Source: Pontibaca salina
Lineage (GTDB): Bacteria; Pseudomonadota; Alphaproteobacteria; Rhodobacterales; Rhodobacteraceae
Assembly: GCF_016307205.1 (NCBI RefSeq)
Contig: NZ_JAEIJD010000003.1
Location: 62,001-126,000 of the forward strand
Direction: 5' to 3'
Length of the DNA stretch: 64,000 bases
In this document: positions 44,911-54,057 of the stretch, piece by piece
Layout: the number at the start of each line of letters is the position of its first letter
How positions within the stretch are numbered: position 1 is the first letter of the stretch
Notes under the pieces: model-generated
Database searches by the model: none
Told to the model about the DNA's origin: nothing
What the model saw: the letters and a program-made list of their open reading frames with translations, nothing else
Program-made: the position numbers and the translations under genes

Positions 44911-46739
44911 AGATTGGGAACCTGATCGACGCCTTCCGCCCCGCCGAGGGGCAGCCGCCGGTCACGCTGCTGGCGTTTTTCCGCTGGTGTCTGGCGGGTG
45001 CCTGGCCGGCGCTGTGGCTGGCGGCGCTGTTCTCTGCCGCTGCTGGCGCGATGGAGGCCCTGACCGCACTGATCCTTGGGCTGGTGATCGACGCCGCCGC
45101 CGCCAGCGGGCCGGAGAGTTTCTTTGACGGCACGAACACCATGCTGATCCTGAGCGCTATCGCGTTCTTTCTGATTGCGCGCCCGGTCCTGTTCGGGTTG
45201 TCGGCAGCGTCGAACTCGATGGTGGTGCAACCCAATGTGCTGCCACTGGTGCTGTCGCGGCTGCATCGCTGGACCTTGGGTCAGGCGGTGACTTTCTTTG
45301 ACGATGATTTCGCCGGGCGGATCGCGCAAAAACAAATGCAGACCGCGCGGGCTGTGACCGATGTCGCCGCCGAGGTGATCAATGTGGTCGCCTTTGCCTT
45401 GGCCTCGCTAATCGGTTCGCTGGCCTTGCTGGGAGCGATCGACTGGCGCGTGACGCTGCTGTTTCTGATCTGGCTGGTGGCGTATTTCATTTTGATCGCG
45501 GGCTTCCTGCCGCGCATCCGCAAACGCGCCGGGTTCCGCGCCGGGGCGCGGGCGATGGTGTCGGGGCAAGTGGTCGATACGGTCACTAATATCAAGACGG
45601 TCAAACTGTTCGCCCATGACGATCACGAGGACCGCGCGGCGTTGGGAGCGATGGACCATTACCGCGAACGTGCGCTGGATTTCGGGCGTCTGGCGGCGCT
45701 GTTTCGGCTGTGCCTGATGACGCTGGCGGGGCTGTTGCCGGTATTGCTGATCGGGGCGACGCTGCTGTTGTGGCAGCGCGGTCTGAGCAGCGCCGGCGAT
45801 ATCGTGGCGGCTGGCACCATCGCCATCCGCATCTCGCAGATGACCGGTTGGGTCAGCTTCACCCTGATGGCGATTTACTCTAATGTCGGCGAGGTCGAGG
45901 ACGGCATGAAGACCCTGACCCCGCGCACCCGGCTTTACGATATACCCGACGCGCCAGAATTGCAGGTACCCGGTGCCAAGATCGTTTTCGATGGTGTGAC
46001 CTTCACCTATGGGCGCGAGGTGGGCGGGGTGCAGGACATAAACCTGACCGTCGCGCCGGGCGAAAAGCTGGGCATCGTGGGAGCCTCAGGAGCCGGAAAA
46101 TCGACGCTGGTGGCGCTGCTGCTGCGGCTATATCACGGCGAACAGGGCCAGATCCGCATCGACGGGCAGGATATCGAACAGGTCACGCAAGAAAGCCTGC
46201 GCCGCAAGATCGGCATGGTCACGCAGGAAACCGCGATGTTCAACCGCTCGGCCCGCGACAACATCCTCTATGGCCGTCCCGATGCCAGCGAAGACGAAAT
46301 GATCGCCGCCGCGCAAAAGGCCGAGGCGCATGAATTCATCGTGACCATGCAGGACCACAAGGGCCGCCGTGGTTATGAGGCGCATCTGGGCGAGCGCGGG
46401 GTGAAACTGTCGGGCGGTCAGCGCCAGCGGATCGCGCTGGCCCGCGCCATCCTCAAGGACGCGCCGATACTGGTGCTGGACGAGGCCACGAGCGCGCTTG
46501 ATTCCGAGGTCGAGGCGGCGATACAGACGGCGCTGCACCGGGTGATGGAAGGAAAGACCGTGTTGGCCATTGCACACCGCCTATCGACGCTGTCGGAAAT
46601 GGACCGGATCATCGTGATGGACGAGGGCCGGATCGTCGAAAGCGGCACCCATGCCGATCTATTGGATCGCGGTGGCCTTTACGCCCGTTTCTGGAACCGT
46701 CAATCCGGCGGCTTCATCCGGGCCGAGGCGGCGGAATAG
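44907..46739 (+). CDS. ABC transporter, fused permease-ATPase, second of a pair
   Basis: Partner of the preceding gene: 610 residues with the same plan. Walker A is GASGAGKST, signature LSGGQRQRI, Walker B ILVLDEATSALD. The two proteins share many stretches (FAGRIA, LYGRPDAS, AHRLS), showing an old duplication. Both keep the catalytic Glu after Walker B, so neither is obviously degenerate. The next gene starts directly after its stop. Confidence 0.92.
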   Translation: MKIGNLIDAFRPAEGQPPVTLLAFFRWCLAGAWPALWLAALFSAAAGAMEALTALILGLVIDAAAASGPESFFDGTNTMLILSAIAFFLIARPVLFGLSAASNSMVVQPNVLPLVLSRLHRWTLGQAVTFFDDDFAGRIAQKQMQTARAVTDVAAEVINVVAFALASLIGSLALLGAIDWRVTLLFLIWLVAYFILIAGFLPRIRKRAGFRAGARAMVSGQVVDTVTNIKTVKLFAHDDHEDRAALGAMDHYRERALDFGRLAALFRLCLMTLAGLLPVLLIGATLLLWQRGLSSAGDIVAAGTIAIRISQMTGWVSFTLMAIYSNVGEVEDGMKTLTPRTRLYDIPDAPELQVPGAKIVFDGVTFTYGREVGGVQDINLTVAPGEKLGIVGASGAGKSTLVALLLRLYHGEQGQIRIDGQDIEQVTQESLRRKIGMVTQETAMFNRSARDNILYGRPDASEDEMIAAAQKAEAHEFIVTMQDHKGRRGYEAHLGERGVKLSGGQRQRIALARAILKDAPILVLDEATSALDSEVEAAIQTALHRVMEGKTVLAIAHRLSTLSEMDRIIVMDEGRIVESGTHADLLDRGGLYARFWNRQSGGFIRAEAAE

Positions 46740-47963
46740 ATGCGCGAGACGGTGACGATCGAGCGGCTGGGCCACAAGGGCGCCGGGGTTGCGCCAGGGC
46801 CGGTCTTTGCGCCGCGCTGCCTGCCCGGGGAAACTGTCAGCGGCGAGCGCGACGGCGATCGGTTGACCGATATCCGCATCGGCACACCCGCGCCCGAACG
46901 GGTGACGCCGCCCTGCAGGCATTATCGCGCCTGTGGCGGTTGCCAGTTGCAACATGCCAGCGACGGGTTCGTTGCCACTTGGAAACAGCAGGTTGTGCAC
47001 ACCGCCCTGAGTGCGCAAGGGCTGGAAACCGCGTTTCGCCCGATCGTGACCTCGCCGCCGCTGTCGCGTCGACGGGCGACATTCGCGGTGCGGCGCACCA
47101 AAAAAGGCACGCTTTGCGGGTTTTACGGGCAGGCTTCCGAGGTGATCGCGGATATTCCCGATTGCCTGCTGGTGCTGCCCGAGGTTCTGGAAGGGCGTGC
47201 GGTGGCTGCGGCGCTGGCGCTGGCCGGGGCCAGCCGCAAGGGCGCGCTGGCGGTGACGGTCACGGCCTCTGATAACGGACTCGATATATCGGTGAGCGGT
47301 GGCAAACCGCTGGATGGTCCGCTGCGCGCTACGCTGGGCGGAATTGCCGCAACGCAGGGTCTGGCCCGGCTGACTTGGGAAGGGGAAACCGTGGCGCTGG
47401 CGGCCCCGCCGGTGCAGCAATTCGGCGCGGCACGGGTGGTGCCGCCGCCCGGTGCGTTCCTTCAGGCCACGCGCGAGGGCGAGACCGCACTGCTGAGTGC
47501 GGTGCGCGAAATCGTCGACGATTCGGCGCGCGTGGTCGATCTTTTTGCCGGGTGTGGTACGTTCTCGCTGCCGCTGGCCACGCGCGCCGAGGTCCACGCG
47601 GTCGAGGGCGCGACCGAGATGCTTAAGGCGCTGGATCACGGTTGGCGCAATACGCCAGGGCTGAAAAAGGTCACCACCGAAACGCGCGATCTGTTCCGCC
47701 GCCCGCTCAGACCGGACGAACTGGCGCATTACGACGCCGCGGTTCTGGACCCGCCCCGGGCCGGAGCCGCCGCGCAGATCGCCGAATTGGCGCAGGCGCG
47801 ACTGCCGGTTATCGCCCATGTCTCGTGCAATCCGGTCAGCTTTGCCCGCGATGTGCGGCATCTGGTCGATGCGGGTTACGCGCTGGACTGGGTGCAGGTG
47901 GTAGACCAGTTCCGCTGGTCGGCGCATGTCGAACTTGTCGGGAAACTGCGCCTGATTCGGTGA
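46740..47963 (+). CDS. Class I SAM-dependent RNA (uracil-5-)methyltransferase, RlmD/TrmA-like
   Basis: Methylates uracil in 23S rRNA or tRNA. The 407-residue protein has an N-terminal TRAM-like part and an iron-sulfur cysteine cluster PPCRHYRACGGCQLQH with a fourth Cys in IPDCLLV. It has the SAM motif DLFAGCGTFSLPL, LDPPRAGA, and the catalytic cysteine in VSCNPVSFARD. The exact target (U1939, U747 or tRNA U54) cannot be told. It starts on the base after the ABC gene stop. Confidence 0.9.
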   Translation: MRETVTIERLGHKGAGVAPGPVFAPRCLPGETVSGERDGDRLTDIRIGTPAPERVTPPCRHYRACGGCQLQHASDGFVATWKQQVVHTALSAQGLETAFRPIVTSPPLSRRRATFAVRRTKKGTLCGFYGQASEVIADIPDCLLVLPEVLEGRAVAAALALAGASRKGALAVTVTASDNGLDISVSGGKPLDGPLRATLGGIAATQGLARLTWEGETVALAAPPVQQFGAARVVPPPGAFLQATREGETALLSAVREIVDDSARVVDLFAGCGTFSLPLATRAEVHAVEGATEMLKALDHGWRNTPGLKKVTTETRDLFRRPLRPDELAHYDAAVLDPPRAGAAAQIAELAQARLPVIAHVSCNPVSFARDVRHLVDAGYALDWVQVVDQFRWSAHVELVGKLRLIR

Positions 47964-48070
47964 TTTGCATTCCCTCAACCGCTGTTTCACCGCTGTGAAA
48001 AATACTGTTTTGAAATTCGCCGCCGATTTCGTATTCAAGAAGCATAACGAGGCAGAGACAGTGAAAAACA

Positions 48071-48565
48071 ATGAAACGGCGAATTTTCACGCTGGGTGCC
48101 CTTGCGGCCCTCGCAACCAGCGGATGCAGCAGCAAGTTCCGATCCTATAACGGCCCCGAGGTGACCTCGATCGTCGTCAACAAAGGCGAGCGGCGCATGT
48201 ATCTGTTGCACCATGATCAGGTGATCAAGGATGTGGAATTCGATCTTGGCTTCGCCCCGGTCGGCCACAAACAGATCGAAGGTGATGGACGCACCCCCGA
48301 AGGCGTGTATTTCATCGACCGGCGCAATCCCAACAGCCAGTTCCACCTGTCGCTGGGCATCTCTTATCCCGGCCCGGCGGATGTGGCAGCAGCGCGCGCT
48401 TTCAACAAGAGCCCCGGCGGCGACATCTTTATCCATGGTCAGCCCAACAAGGAAAAGGCCAAGGGCCGCGACTGGACCGCAGGCTGTATCGCGGTCAAGA
48501 ATCGCGATATTGAAAAGATTTATGCGATGGTGCGCGACGGCACCCCGGTCTTTCTGTATCCCTGA
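48071..48565 (+). CDS. L,D-transpeptidase (YkuD) lipoprotein
   Basis: Cell-wall enzyme that makes 3-3 cross-links or attaches proteins to peptidoglycan. The 164-residue protein has a lipoprotein signal with lipid Cys19 (LATSGC). Its YkuD domain shows VNKGERRMYL, the catalytic His122 (IHGQ) and Cys139 (DWTAGCIAV). A second L,D-transpeptidase lies 700 bases away, on the other side of a CAP gene. Confidence 0.92.
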   Translation: MKRRIFTLGALAALATSGCSSKFRSYNGPEVTSIVVNKGERRMYLLHHDQVIKDVEFDLGFAPVGHKQIEGDGRTPEGVYFIDRRNPNSQFHLSLGISYPGPADVAAARAFNKSPGGDIFIHGQPNKEKAKGRDWTAGCIAVKNRDIEKIYAMVRDGTPVFLYP

Positions 48566-48589
48566 TCAGAGCCTTGGTAGGGCGGCGCG

Positions 48590-49102
48590 TCAGCCGCCCA
48601 TCAGCATGGTCCACCAGATTTTGCCATTGGGTTCCTGATACCAGGAAAAGCCGATATCGCGTGCGCGGCGGTTCAGGATAACGTCACGGGTGCTGGCGGT
48701 TTCCATCCAAGCCGCGAGGGTCTCCAATTCGGTCTCGTAGCTTTCCGAGATGTTCTCGCCGAGCATTTGGCCCTGATACCCCGAACGGCGCACGCGATCG
48801 ATGGGCGATGAACCGTCCGAACCAAAATGCCAAGGCCGGTTCTGTTTGGCCATATCCCGCGAATGGGTTTCGGCGGCCGCGTTGAGATTGGAACTTAAGG
48901 TTACCTCGGACGCACCGGCGGCAGTGCGCAGCGAGTTGACCGAATCAACCATGTTGAACTGAATCTTGCTCGTGTCGCCCGCGCGTATGCGGTAAACTTT
49001 GGGCAACGGCTTTCCATCCGGGCCGATCTGCGGCGCAGACAGTTCGCTACAAGCCGCAAGCCCAAGGGCGGTGATCAGAAAAAGCGAAAAGATGCGCGCC
49101 AT
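48590..49102 (-). CDS. CAP/SCP-domain lipoprotein
   Basis: A 170-residue periplasmic lipoprotein: signal MARIFSLFLITALGLAAC with lipid Cys18. It then has a CAP (cysteine-rich secretory, antigen 5, PR-1) domain with VNSLRTAAGASEVTLSSNLNAAAETHSRDM, RPWHFGSDG, GENISESYE and a C-terminal IGFSWYQEPNG..WWTML. Function of bacterial CAP proteins is poorly known. It is convergent with the first transpeptidase and divergent from the second. Confidence 0.9.
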   Translation of the reverse strand: MARIFSLFLITALGLAACSELSAPQIGPDGKPLPKVYRIRAGDTSKIQFNMVDSVNSLRTAAGASEVTLSSNLNAAAETHSRDMAKQNRPWHFGSDGSSPIDRVRRSGYQGQMLGENISESYETELETLAAWMETASTRDVILNRRARDIGFSWYQEPNGKIWWTMLMGG

Positions 49103-49268
49103 GACTTACCTTGAGAGTTATCCACTTTACGCCAATACAATGTGGGGCCACTCGACGCAAACCTTTGCGCGTTTCTCAGCCACGTTCTTCTTGAAAGGTT
49201 GATTTGCGACAACAGTTTTACAGGCATAGGATCATAACCTGACGACGGAACATGAAAGGTGAAACCGG

Positions 49269-49859
49269 ATGCCACGTACGACCTTTCCGCTTGTCACGCG
49301 TCGCAGCCTGCTTGTCGGCGGTGCGTGCGCGCTTGCAGGTCCAGCCTTGGCCCGCAACAGCGCGCTTTACCCGGAGCCAGAGCCCGAACCCCCGGTGCGA
49401 CGTAATATTTCCGGGTTCCGCTCCATCGATTGGCGGCCACATTTCAAAACGCTGAAAAAAGGGGCGATTCTGGTCGATACAAGATCACGGGCGCTACATT
49501 TCTGGTCGGAAGACCGGAAGATCTATCGCCTCTACCCGTCCAGCGTGCCCTTGAACGATCAAATGACCCGCCGAGGCCGCACATCCGTTGTGCGCAAGGT
49601 CGTTGGCCCAAGCTGGGCACCGACTCCGTCGATGAAAAAGCGCAATCCCGAATGGCCGGATTTTGTGCCGCCGGGCCCAGATAATCCCATGGGAACGCAC
49701 GCCTTGTATCTGAGTTGGAAATATTACCGGATCCATGGCACCCACGATAACCGGAAAATAGGGCGCCAGTCGTCCAACGGTTGCATCGGTCTTTTCAACA
49801 AAGACATAGCAGACCTGTTTTCCTTGACCCGGATCGGTACGCAAGTGTTGCTAATATGA
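49269..49859 (+). CDS. Exported L,D-transpeptidase (YkuD)
   Basis: A 196-residue cell-wall enzyme. The twin-arginine-like start (VTRRSLLVGGACALAGPALA) suggests Tat export. A proline/glutamate-rich linker precedes the catalytic domain with His156 (RIHGTHDN) and Cys172 (SSNGCIGL). The GTHD and SSNGC motifs match ErfK/YbiS-type enzymes. The region 49103-49268 before it holds no gene. Confidence 0.92.
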   Translation: MPRTTFPLVTRRSLLVGGACALAGPALARNSALYPEPEPEPPVRRNISGFRSIDWRPHFKTLKKGAILVDTRSRALHFWSEDRKIYRLYPSSVPLNDQMTRRGRTSVVRKVVGPSWAPTPSMKKRNPEWPDFVPPGPDNPMGTHALYLSWKYYRIHGTHDNRKIGRQSSNGCIGLFNKDIADLFSLTRIGTQVLLI

Positions 49860-49996
49860 CGACTTTTCCGGTCACGGGCGCGTGATGGGATGACAAATAT
49901 TTGCAATCTATCCGTAATGCTGGTTACAAAAAAGGCACAAGAAGTCTTGGCCGCGCAGATCACATTTTTGAACTGCGTTTATTTTTGGAGGATAAT

Positions 49997-50179
49997 ATGA
50001 AGAAACTCGTTCTCGCTGCTGCATTTGCCGGTGCTGCATCCACTGCATCCGCAGGGAACATCCAGGAGCCAATCGTTGAGGCCCCGGTCATTGTCGAAGA
50101 AACACAGGGCTCGTCCAGCGGCATCGTTCTGCCCCTGGTCCTGCTGGTTCTGGTCGCTGCTGCAGTCGCATCGAACTAA
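49997..50179 (+). CDS. Small 60-residue exported or membrane protein
   Basis: MKKLVLAAAFAGAASTASAG reads as a clean signal peptide with an ASA-G cleavage site. It is followed by an acidic stretch (EPIVEAPVIVEETQGSS) and one C-terminal membrane helix (IVLPLVLLVLVAAAVAS). The GGAGGA ribosome site 7 bases before the ATG is among the best in the window, suggesting high expression. Function unknown. It lies between the second transpeptidase and hemH, with a shared terminator. Confidence 0.75.
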   Translation: MKKLVLAAAFAGAASTASAGNIQEPIVEAPVIVEETQGSSSGIVLPLVLLVLVAAAVASN

Positions 50180-50204
50180 GCTGGCATCAGCCTGAAGTTT
50201 ACGG

Positions 50205-50238
50205 AAAGGCGATGGGTTTCCATCGCCTTTTTCATTTC
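50205..50238. terminator. Bidirectional terminator between the small exported protein and hemH
   Basis: A perfect 11-bp stem AAAGGCGATGG / CCATCGCCTTT with a 4-base loop (50205-50230) followed by TTCATTT. It is AT-rich on both flanks and sits between two convergent genes, so it can serve both. Confidence 0.9.
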
Positions 50239-51292
50239 ATCCGATCCAGCCTTTCAGGTTCTCGCGAATAACGGCACCGAGGGCTTCGATATGGGTGTCT
50301 TCGTCATTAAGGCAGGGAATATAGGTAAATTCCTGCCCACCGGCGCCCTCGAAACTTTCGCGGATCTCGTCGTTGATTTCTTCCAAGGTCTCGACACAAT
50401 CGGCTGAAAAGGCCGGGGCACAGACCGCAATGCGTTTCTTCCCTGCCTTGGCCAGCCTCGCGACCTCATCGACGGTATAGGGTTTCAGCCATTCTTCGGG
50501 GCCGAAAACCGACTGAAAGGTGCTGGTTAGTTCGGTCTCCTCCCAGCCCAGCCGCTCGCGCAGCAGGCGCGTGGTTTTCTGGCATTGGCAATGGTATGGA
50601 TCGCCCTCGTGCAGATAGCGCTCAGGCATGCCGTGATAGGAACACACAAGAATGTCGGGGCGGTTGGGCAATTCGGCATAGGCGCGTTCGATCGATTGGG
50701 CCAAGGCCTCGATATAGAGCGGATGGTCAAAATAGGGCTCGACGGTGCGCGCGACGGGCTGCCACGGCTCCGCCATCAAGGCGCGGAAAAACTGGTCATT
50801 GGCGCTGGCCGACGTGGCCCCGGCGTAATGGGGGTAAAGCGGGAAAAATAAGATCTTGCGGCATCCGGCGTCAACCATCGCCCGGACCTTGGATTTGGTC
50901 GAGGGATTGCCGTAACGCATGCAGAAGTCGACCATCACCCGATCACCGTATTCCGCTTGCATCGCAGCAGCAAGCTTGGCGGTCTGCTGTTTAGTGATGG
51001 TCAGCAGCGGGCTTTCGTTGTCAGCTTCATTCCAGATGGTTTTATAGGCCTTGCCACTGGCAAAGGGGCGCTTACTCAGAATGACCGTCTGCAACAGCGG
51101 TTGCCACTTCCACGACGGATAGTCGATCACCCGTTTGTCCGATAGAAATTCGCTCAGATAGCGGCGCATCGGCCAGTAGTCATAGGAATCCGGCGTGCCC
51201 AGATTGGCAATCAGAATGCCGATCTTTTCCGAAGCGATGGCGGGGTGATCAGCCGGCGCATGGGCGGATGGGCTGGCGGGCATGTCTTTCAT
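50237..51292 (-). CDS. hemH: Ferrochelatase
   Basis: Inserts iron into protoporphyrin IX as the last step of heme synthesis. The 351-residue product has IANLGTPDSYDYWPMRRYL, VDFCMRYGNP, FPLYPHYAGATSAS (catalytic His region), CSYHGMPERYL and the C-terminal AFSADCVETLEEI. AGGAG lies 8 bases before the ATG at 51292; longer starts (51316, 51385) lack support. It ends at the shared terminator. Confidence 0.95.
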   Translation of the reverse strand: MKDMPASPSAHAPADHPAIASEKIGILIANLGTPDSYDYWPMRRYLSEFLSDKRVIDYPSWKWQPLLQTVILSKRPFASGKAYKTIWNEADNESPLLTITKQQTAKLAAAMQAEYGDRVMVDFCMRYGNPSTKSKVRAMVDAGCRKILFFPLYPHYAGATSASANDQFFRALMAEPWQPVARTVEPYFDHPLYIEALAQSIERAYAELPNRPDILVCSYHGMPERYLHEGDPYHCQCQKTTRLLRERLGWEETELTSTFQSVFGPEEWLKPYTVDEVARLAKAGKKRIAVCAPAFSADCVETLEEINDEIRESFEGAGGQEFTYIPCLNDEDTHIEALGAVIRENLKGWIG

Positions 51293-51347
51293 ACCGGTCT
51301 CCTGATTGTCGTGCATGATGATGCAGATATAGGGTTTTCCCTGCGGG

Positions 51348-52163
51348 TCAATCCGGCAGGGGTGTTTCAGTGGTGTCCAGCGCATCGGCCAGCCGCATCT
51401 GCGCCGAGCCGGGCCGCAATGGTTTGGGCTGGCTTTCCGATGGTGACCAACCGGTCAGGCAAACCAGTTCGAACCGCGCTGGAATGCGGCCATCGGGCTC
51501 GCCGAAATGCTGTTGGTAAAGTTCGCCCGCGCGGCGGAAGACGGCCCGCCCGGTGGCGCGGCGCAGCCGGTGCGACAGCGCGTTGGTTTCGCCCATCGCC
51601 CGCAGGTCGTGCATCAGGTGGTAAATGTCGCGATAGCTGGCGGTCAGGTCAATGCTATCGGCCACCGGAAGCGCGAACCCGGCCCGTTGCAGCAGCGCAC
51701 CCAGTTCGCGGATTTCACCCATTGGCGCGATTCGCGGCGACAATCCGCCGGTGATCTCGGTCTCGGCCTGCCCCAGTACCGCCCGCAATTGCGCCAAGGT
51801 CTGCCCGCCCGGCGCGATCGACAGGAAAAAGCCATCTTCACGCAGCGCCCGGCGGCATTGGATCAATTGGCCGACGGGGTCATTGGCCCAATGCAGGCCC
51901 ATGGCGTGAATTACCAGATCATGTGCGCCCGGCTGCAACTCGATTGTGTCGCTATCTGCCACACAAACCGCGGCGGGGAACGCATCGCGCCAGAAATCGG
52001 GGAAAGGCGTGACGACCGCGGGCGCGGTAAACTCTCTGTTAACCATCGCAAGACGATCCTGCACGTCGTCCATCGCGGCACGGTGCAAGAACAGGTCGGC
52101 GGTATCGGCGCGGCGGCGATGGGCCAGCAGGGCATCGCGGTCAATCAGGGGAGAGGTGCTCAT
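51348..52163 (-). CDS. SAM-dependent methyltransferase, BioC/NDUFAF5-like
   Basis: A 271-residue class I methyltransferase-like protein. The order of segments (LIDRDALLAHRRRA, FLHRAAMDDVQDRLAMVN, DLVIHAMGLHWANDPVGQLIQCRRAL and GGQTLAQLRA) resembles the NDUFAF5/BioC group. The usual GxGxG SAM loop is not obvious in the middle (ALREDGFFLSIAPGG follows), so activity is uncertain. It shares a 2-base gap with the divergent comF gene. Confidence 0.8.
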   Translation of the reverse strand: MSTSPLIDRDALLAHRRRADTADLFLHRAAMDDVQDRLAMVNREFTAPAVVTPFPDFWRDAFPAAVCVADSDTIELQPGAHDLVIHAMGLHWANDPVGQLIQCRRALREDGFFLSIAPGGQTLAQLRAVLGQAETEITGGLSPRIAPMGEIRELGALLQRAGFALPVADSIDLTASYRDIYHLMHDLRAMGETNALSHRLRRATGRAVFRRAGELYQQHFGEPDGRIPARFELVCLTGWSPSESQPKPLRPGSAQMRLADALDTTETPLPD

Positions 52164-52165
52164 AA

Positions 52166-52909
52166 TTGAAGAATAGGGCGATCGCGCAAAGGTTTCAAAC
52201 CGCAGTTTCGCTTCTGTATCCGCCACGATGTCTGGGCTGCGGGGAAATGGTGGAACGCGATTTCGGCCTGTGCGGTCCATGCTGGCGCGATACCCCGTTT
52301 ATCGCCGGGTCGGTGTGCGATGCCTGTGGCGTTCCACTGCCGGGGGCAGAGGACGGACATCGGCTGGAATGTGACGACTGTATGGAACGCCCGCGGCCTT
52401 GGACGCAGGGCCGCGCCGCGCTGCTCTACAAAGATCGGGCGCGGCGGATGGTGCTGGCGCTGAAACACGGTGACCGGGGCGAACTGGCGCGTCCGGCCGC
52501 GCTGTGGATGGCGCGGGCGGCGCGACCACTGCTGCGCGACGCCATGCTGATCGCGCCGGTGCCGCTGCATTGGGCGCGGCTGGTGCGGCGGCGCTATAAC
52601 CAATCGGCGCTTCTGGCACAGCATCTTTCGATCCAGACCGGGCTGGTCCAATGTCCCGACTTTCTGGTGCGAACCCGCCGGACCCAACCGCTCGACGGCA
52701 AAAGCGTGAGGCAGCGATTCGCCGATCTGGACGGCACCATCCGGGCGCATCCCCGGCGCCGCCACCGGATCGCTGGGCGGTCTGTGTTATTGGTGGATGA
52801 CGTGATGACATCAGGCGCGACGCTTGCCGCCTGCACAACTGCCTGTCTGGAGGCCGGAGCGGCAGAGGTTCGCGTCATTACACTGGCGCGCGTTGCAAAG
52901 GATGCCTAA
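52166..52909 (+). CDS. comF: ComF family phosphoribosyltransferase-like protein
   Basis: A 247-residue protein linked to DNA uptake in competent bacteria. N-terminal cysteines (PPRCLGCG, CGPCW, CDACG, CDDCM) form two zinc ribbons. The C-terminal half is a phosphoribosyltransferase domain with LIAPVPLHWARLVRRRYNQS and the PRPP motif VLLVDDVMTSGAT. The start is given as TTG 52166, just beside the divergent methyltransferase ATG. A slightly different start cannot be excluded. Confidence 0.9.
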   Translation: MKNRAIAQRFQTAVSLLYPPRCLGCGEMVERDFGLCGPCWRDTPFIAGSVCDACGVPLPGAEDGHRLECDDCMERPRPWTQGRAALLYKDRARRMVLALKHGDRGELARPAALWMARAARPLLRDAMLIAPVPLHWARLVRRRYNQSALLAQHLSIQTGLVQCPDFLVRTRRTQPLDGKSVRQRFADLDGTIRAHPRRRHRIAGRSVLLVDDVMTSGATLAACTTACLEAGAAEVRVITLARVAKDA

Positions 52910-52960
52910 ATCTTCGACAAAGCTCATTCTGGTAGGGCGCAAGTATCAAGGGGTAAAGTG

Positions 52961-53218
52961 ATGCAACAAGTCGAGATTTATACGTCACCGCTTTGCGGGT
53001 TTTGCCATTCGGCCAAACGCTTGCTGAAGAGCAAAGGCGTGAATTTCTCGGAAATCAACGTGCTGACGAATCCGTCGCGAAAACCCGAGATGATTCAGCG
53101 CGCCAATGGCGGGCGGACTGTTCCGCAGATCTTTATCGGCGACACCCATATTGGCGGCTGTGACCAACTTTATGCGCTGGAGCGCGCCGGCAAACTCGAT
53201 AGATTGTTGTCGGCATGA
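52961..53218 (+). CDS. grxC: Glutaredoxin 3
   Basis: Glutathione-dependent disulfide reductase of 85 residues. The active site is PLCGFCHSAK (CxxC with Gly-Phe instead of the usual Pro-Tyr). It has RTVPQIFIGDTHIGGCDQL (cis-proline and GG motif). The start at ATG 52961 has AGGGG upstream; the GTG one codon before is also open. It overlaps the nitrilase gene start by 4 bases. Confidence 0.92.
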   Translation: MQQVEIYTSPLCGFCHSAKRLLKSKGVNFSEINVLTNPSRKPEMIQRANGGRTVPQIFIGDTHIGGCDQLYALERAGKLDRLLSA

Positions 53219-54057
53219 ACCTGCGCGCTGCATTGATTCAGTTGAATTCGGGAGATGATCCGGAGGTCAATCTACCAATCACGCAGGGGTTCGTTGCCGA
53301 TGCGGCCAAGGCAGGTGCCGGGTTTGTCCTGACGCCGGAAGCGACAAACTGTGTTTCGACCAGCCGGACTTGGCAAAATCAGGTTCTGCACCATGAAGCA
53401 GAGGATCCGACGCTTGCGGCCCTGTGCGCTCAGGCGCGGGAGCTGAAGATCTGGCTGTTGATCGGGTCGCTGGCGCTGAAAACCGATGATCAGGACGGAC
53501 GTTTCGCAAACCGGTCGTTTCTGATTGGACCGGATGGCGAGATTATCGCGCGTTATGACAAGATTCACATGTTCGACGTTAACGTCAGCGCAACGGAAAC
53601 CTATCGCGAATCGCAGGGCTTCCGCCCCGGCAACAGCGCGGTTGTGGCCGACACCGCCTATGGCAGGCTGGGTCTGAGTATCTGTTACGATCTGCGGTTT
53701 CCACATCTCTATCAGGCATTGGCGCAGGCCGGCGCACAGATCCTGACGGTTCCGGCGGCATTTTCAGCGGTCACAGGCGGGGCGCACTGGATGCCGTTGC
53801 TGCGGGCGCGGGCGATCGAAAACGGCTGTTATGTGCTGGCCCCGGCGCAGACCGGCACGCATCAGGCCCGACGGGGCAAGCAACGCCGCACCTTCGGTCA
53901 CAGTGTGGCGATCTCGCCCTGGGGCGAAATTCTGAGCGATGGCGAAACCCGGCCCGGCGTCAATGTGTTCGAAATCGACTCCGACGAGGTTGCGACCGCG
54001 CGGCGCCGGGTGCCGTCGCTATCCCATATCCGGCCTTTCGATGGCCCGGATGCGTGA
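53215..54057 (+). CDS. Carbon-nitrogen hydrolase, Nit2-like amidase
   Basis: A 280-residue nitrilase-superfamily enzyme. The catalytic triad is visible: Glu in LTPEATN, Lys in RYDKIHMFDV and Cys in LSICYDLRFP. The Nit1/Nit2 group acts as omega-amidase or deaminated-glutathione amidase. The latter would fit with the glutaredoxin gene coupled just before it (inference). Confidence 0.92.
   Translation: MNLRAALIQLNSGDDPEVNLPITQGFVADAAKAGAGFVLTPEATNCVSTSRTWQNQVLHHEAEDPTLAALCAQARELKIWLLIGSLALKTDDQDGRFANRSFLIGPDGEIIARYDKIHMFDVNVSATETYRESQGFRPGNSAVVADTAYGRLGLSICYDLRFPHLYQALAQAGAQILTVPAAFSAVTGGAHWMPLLRARAIENGCYVLAPAQTGTHQARRGKQRRTFGHSVAISPWGEILSDGETRPGVNVFEIDSDEVATARRRVPSLSHIRPFDGPDA

Noticed and set aside
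49119-49127. DnaA-box-like TTATCCACT
   Set aside because: A single imperfect site without an AT-rich unwinding region or neighbouring boxes, so no sign of an origin.
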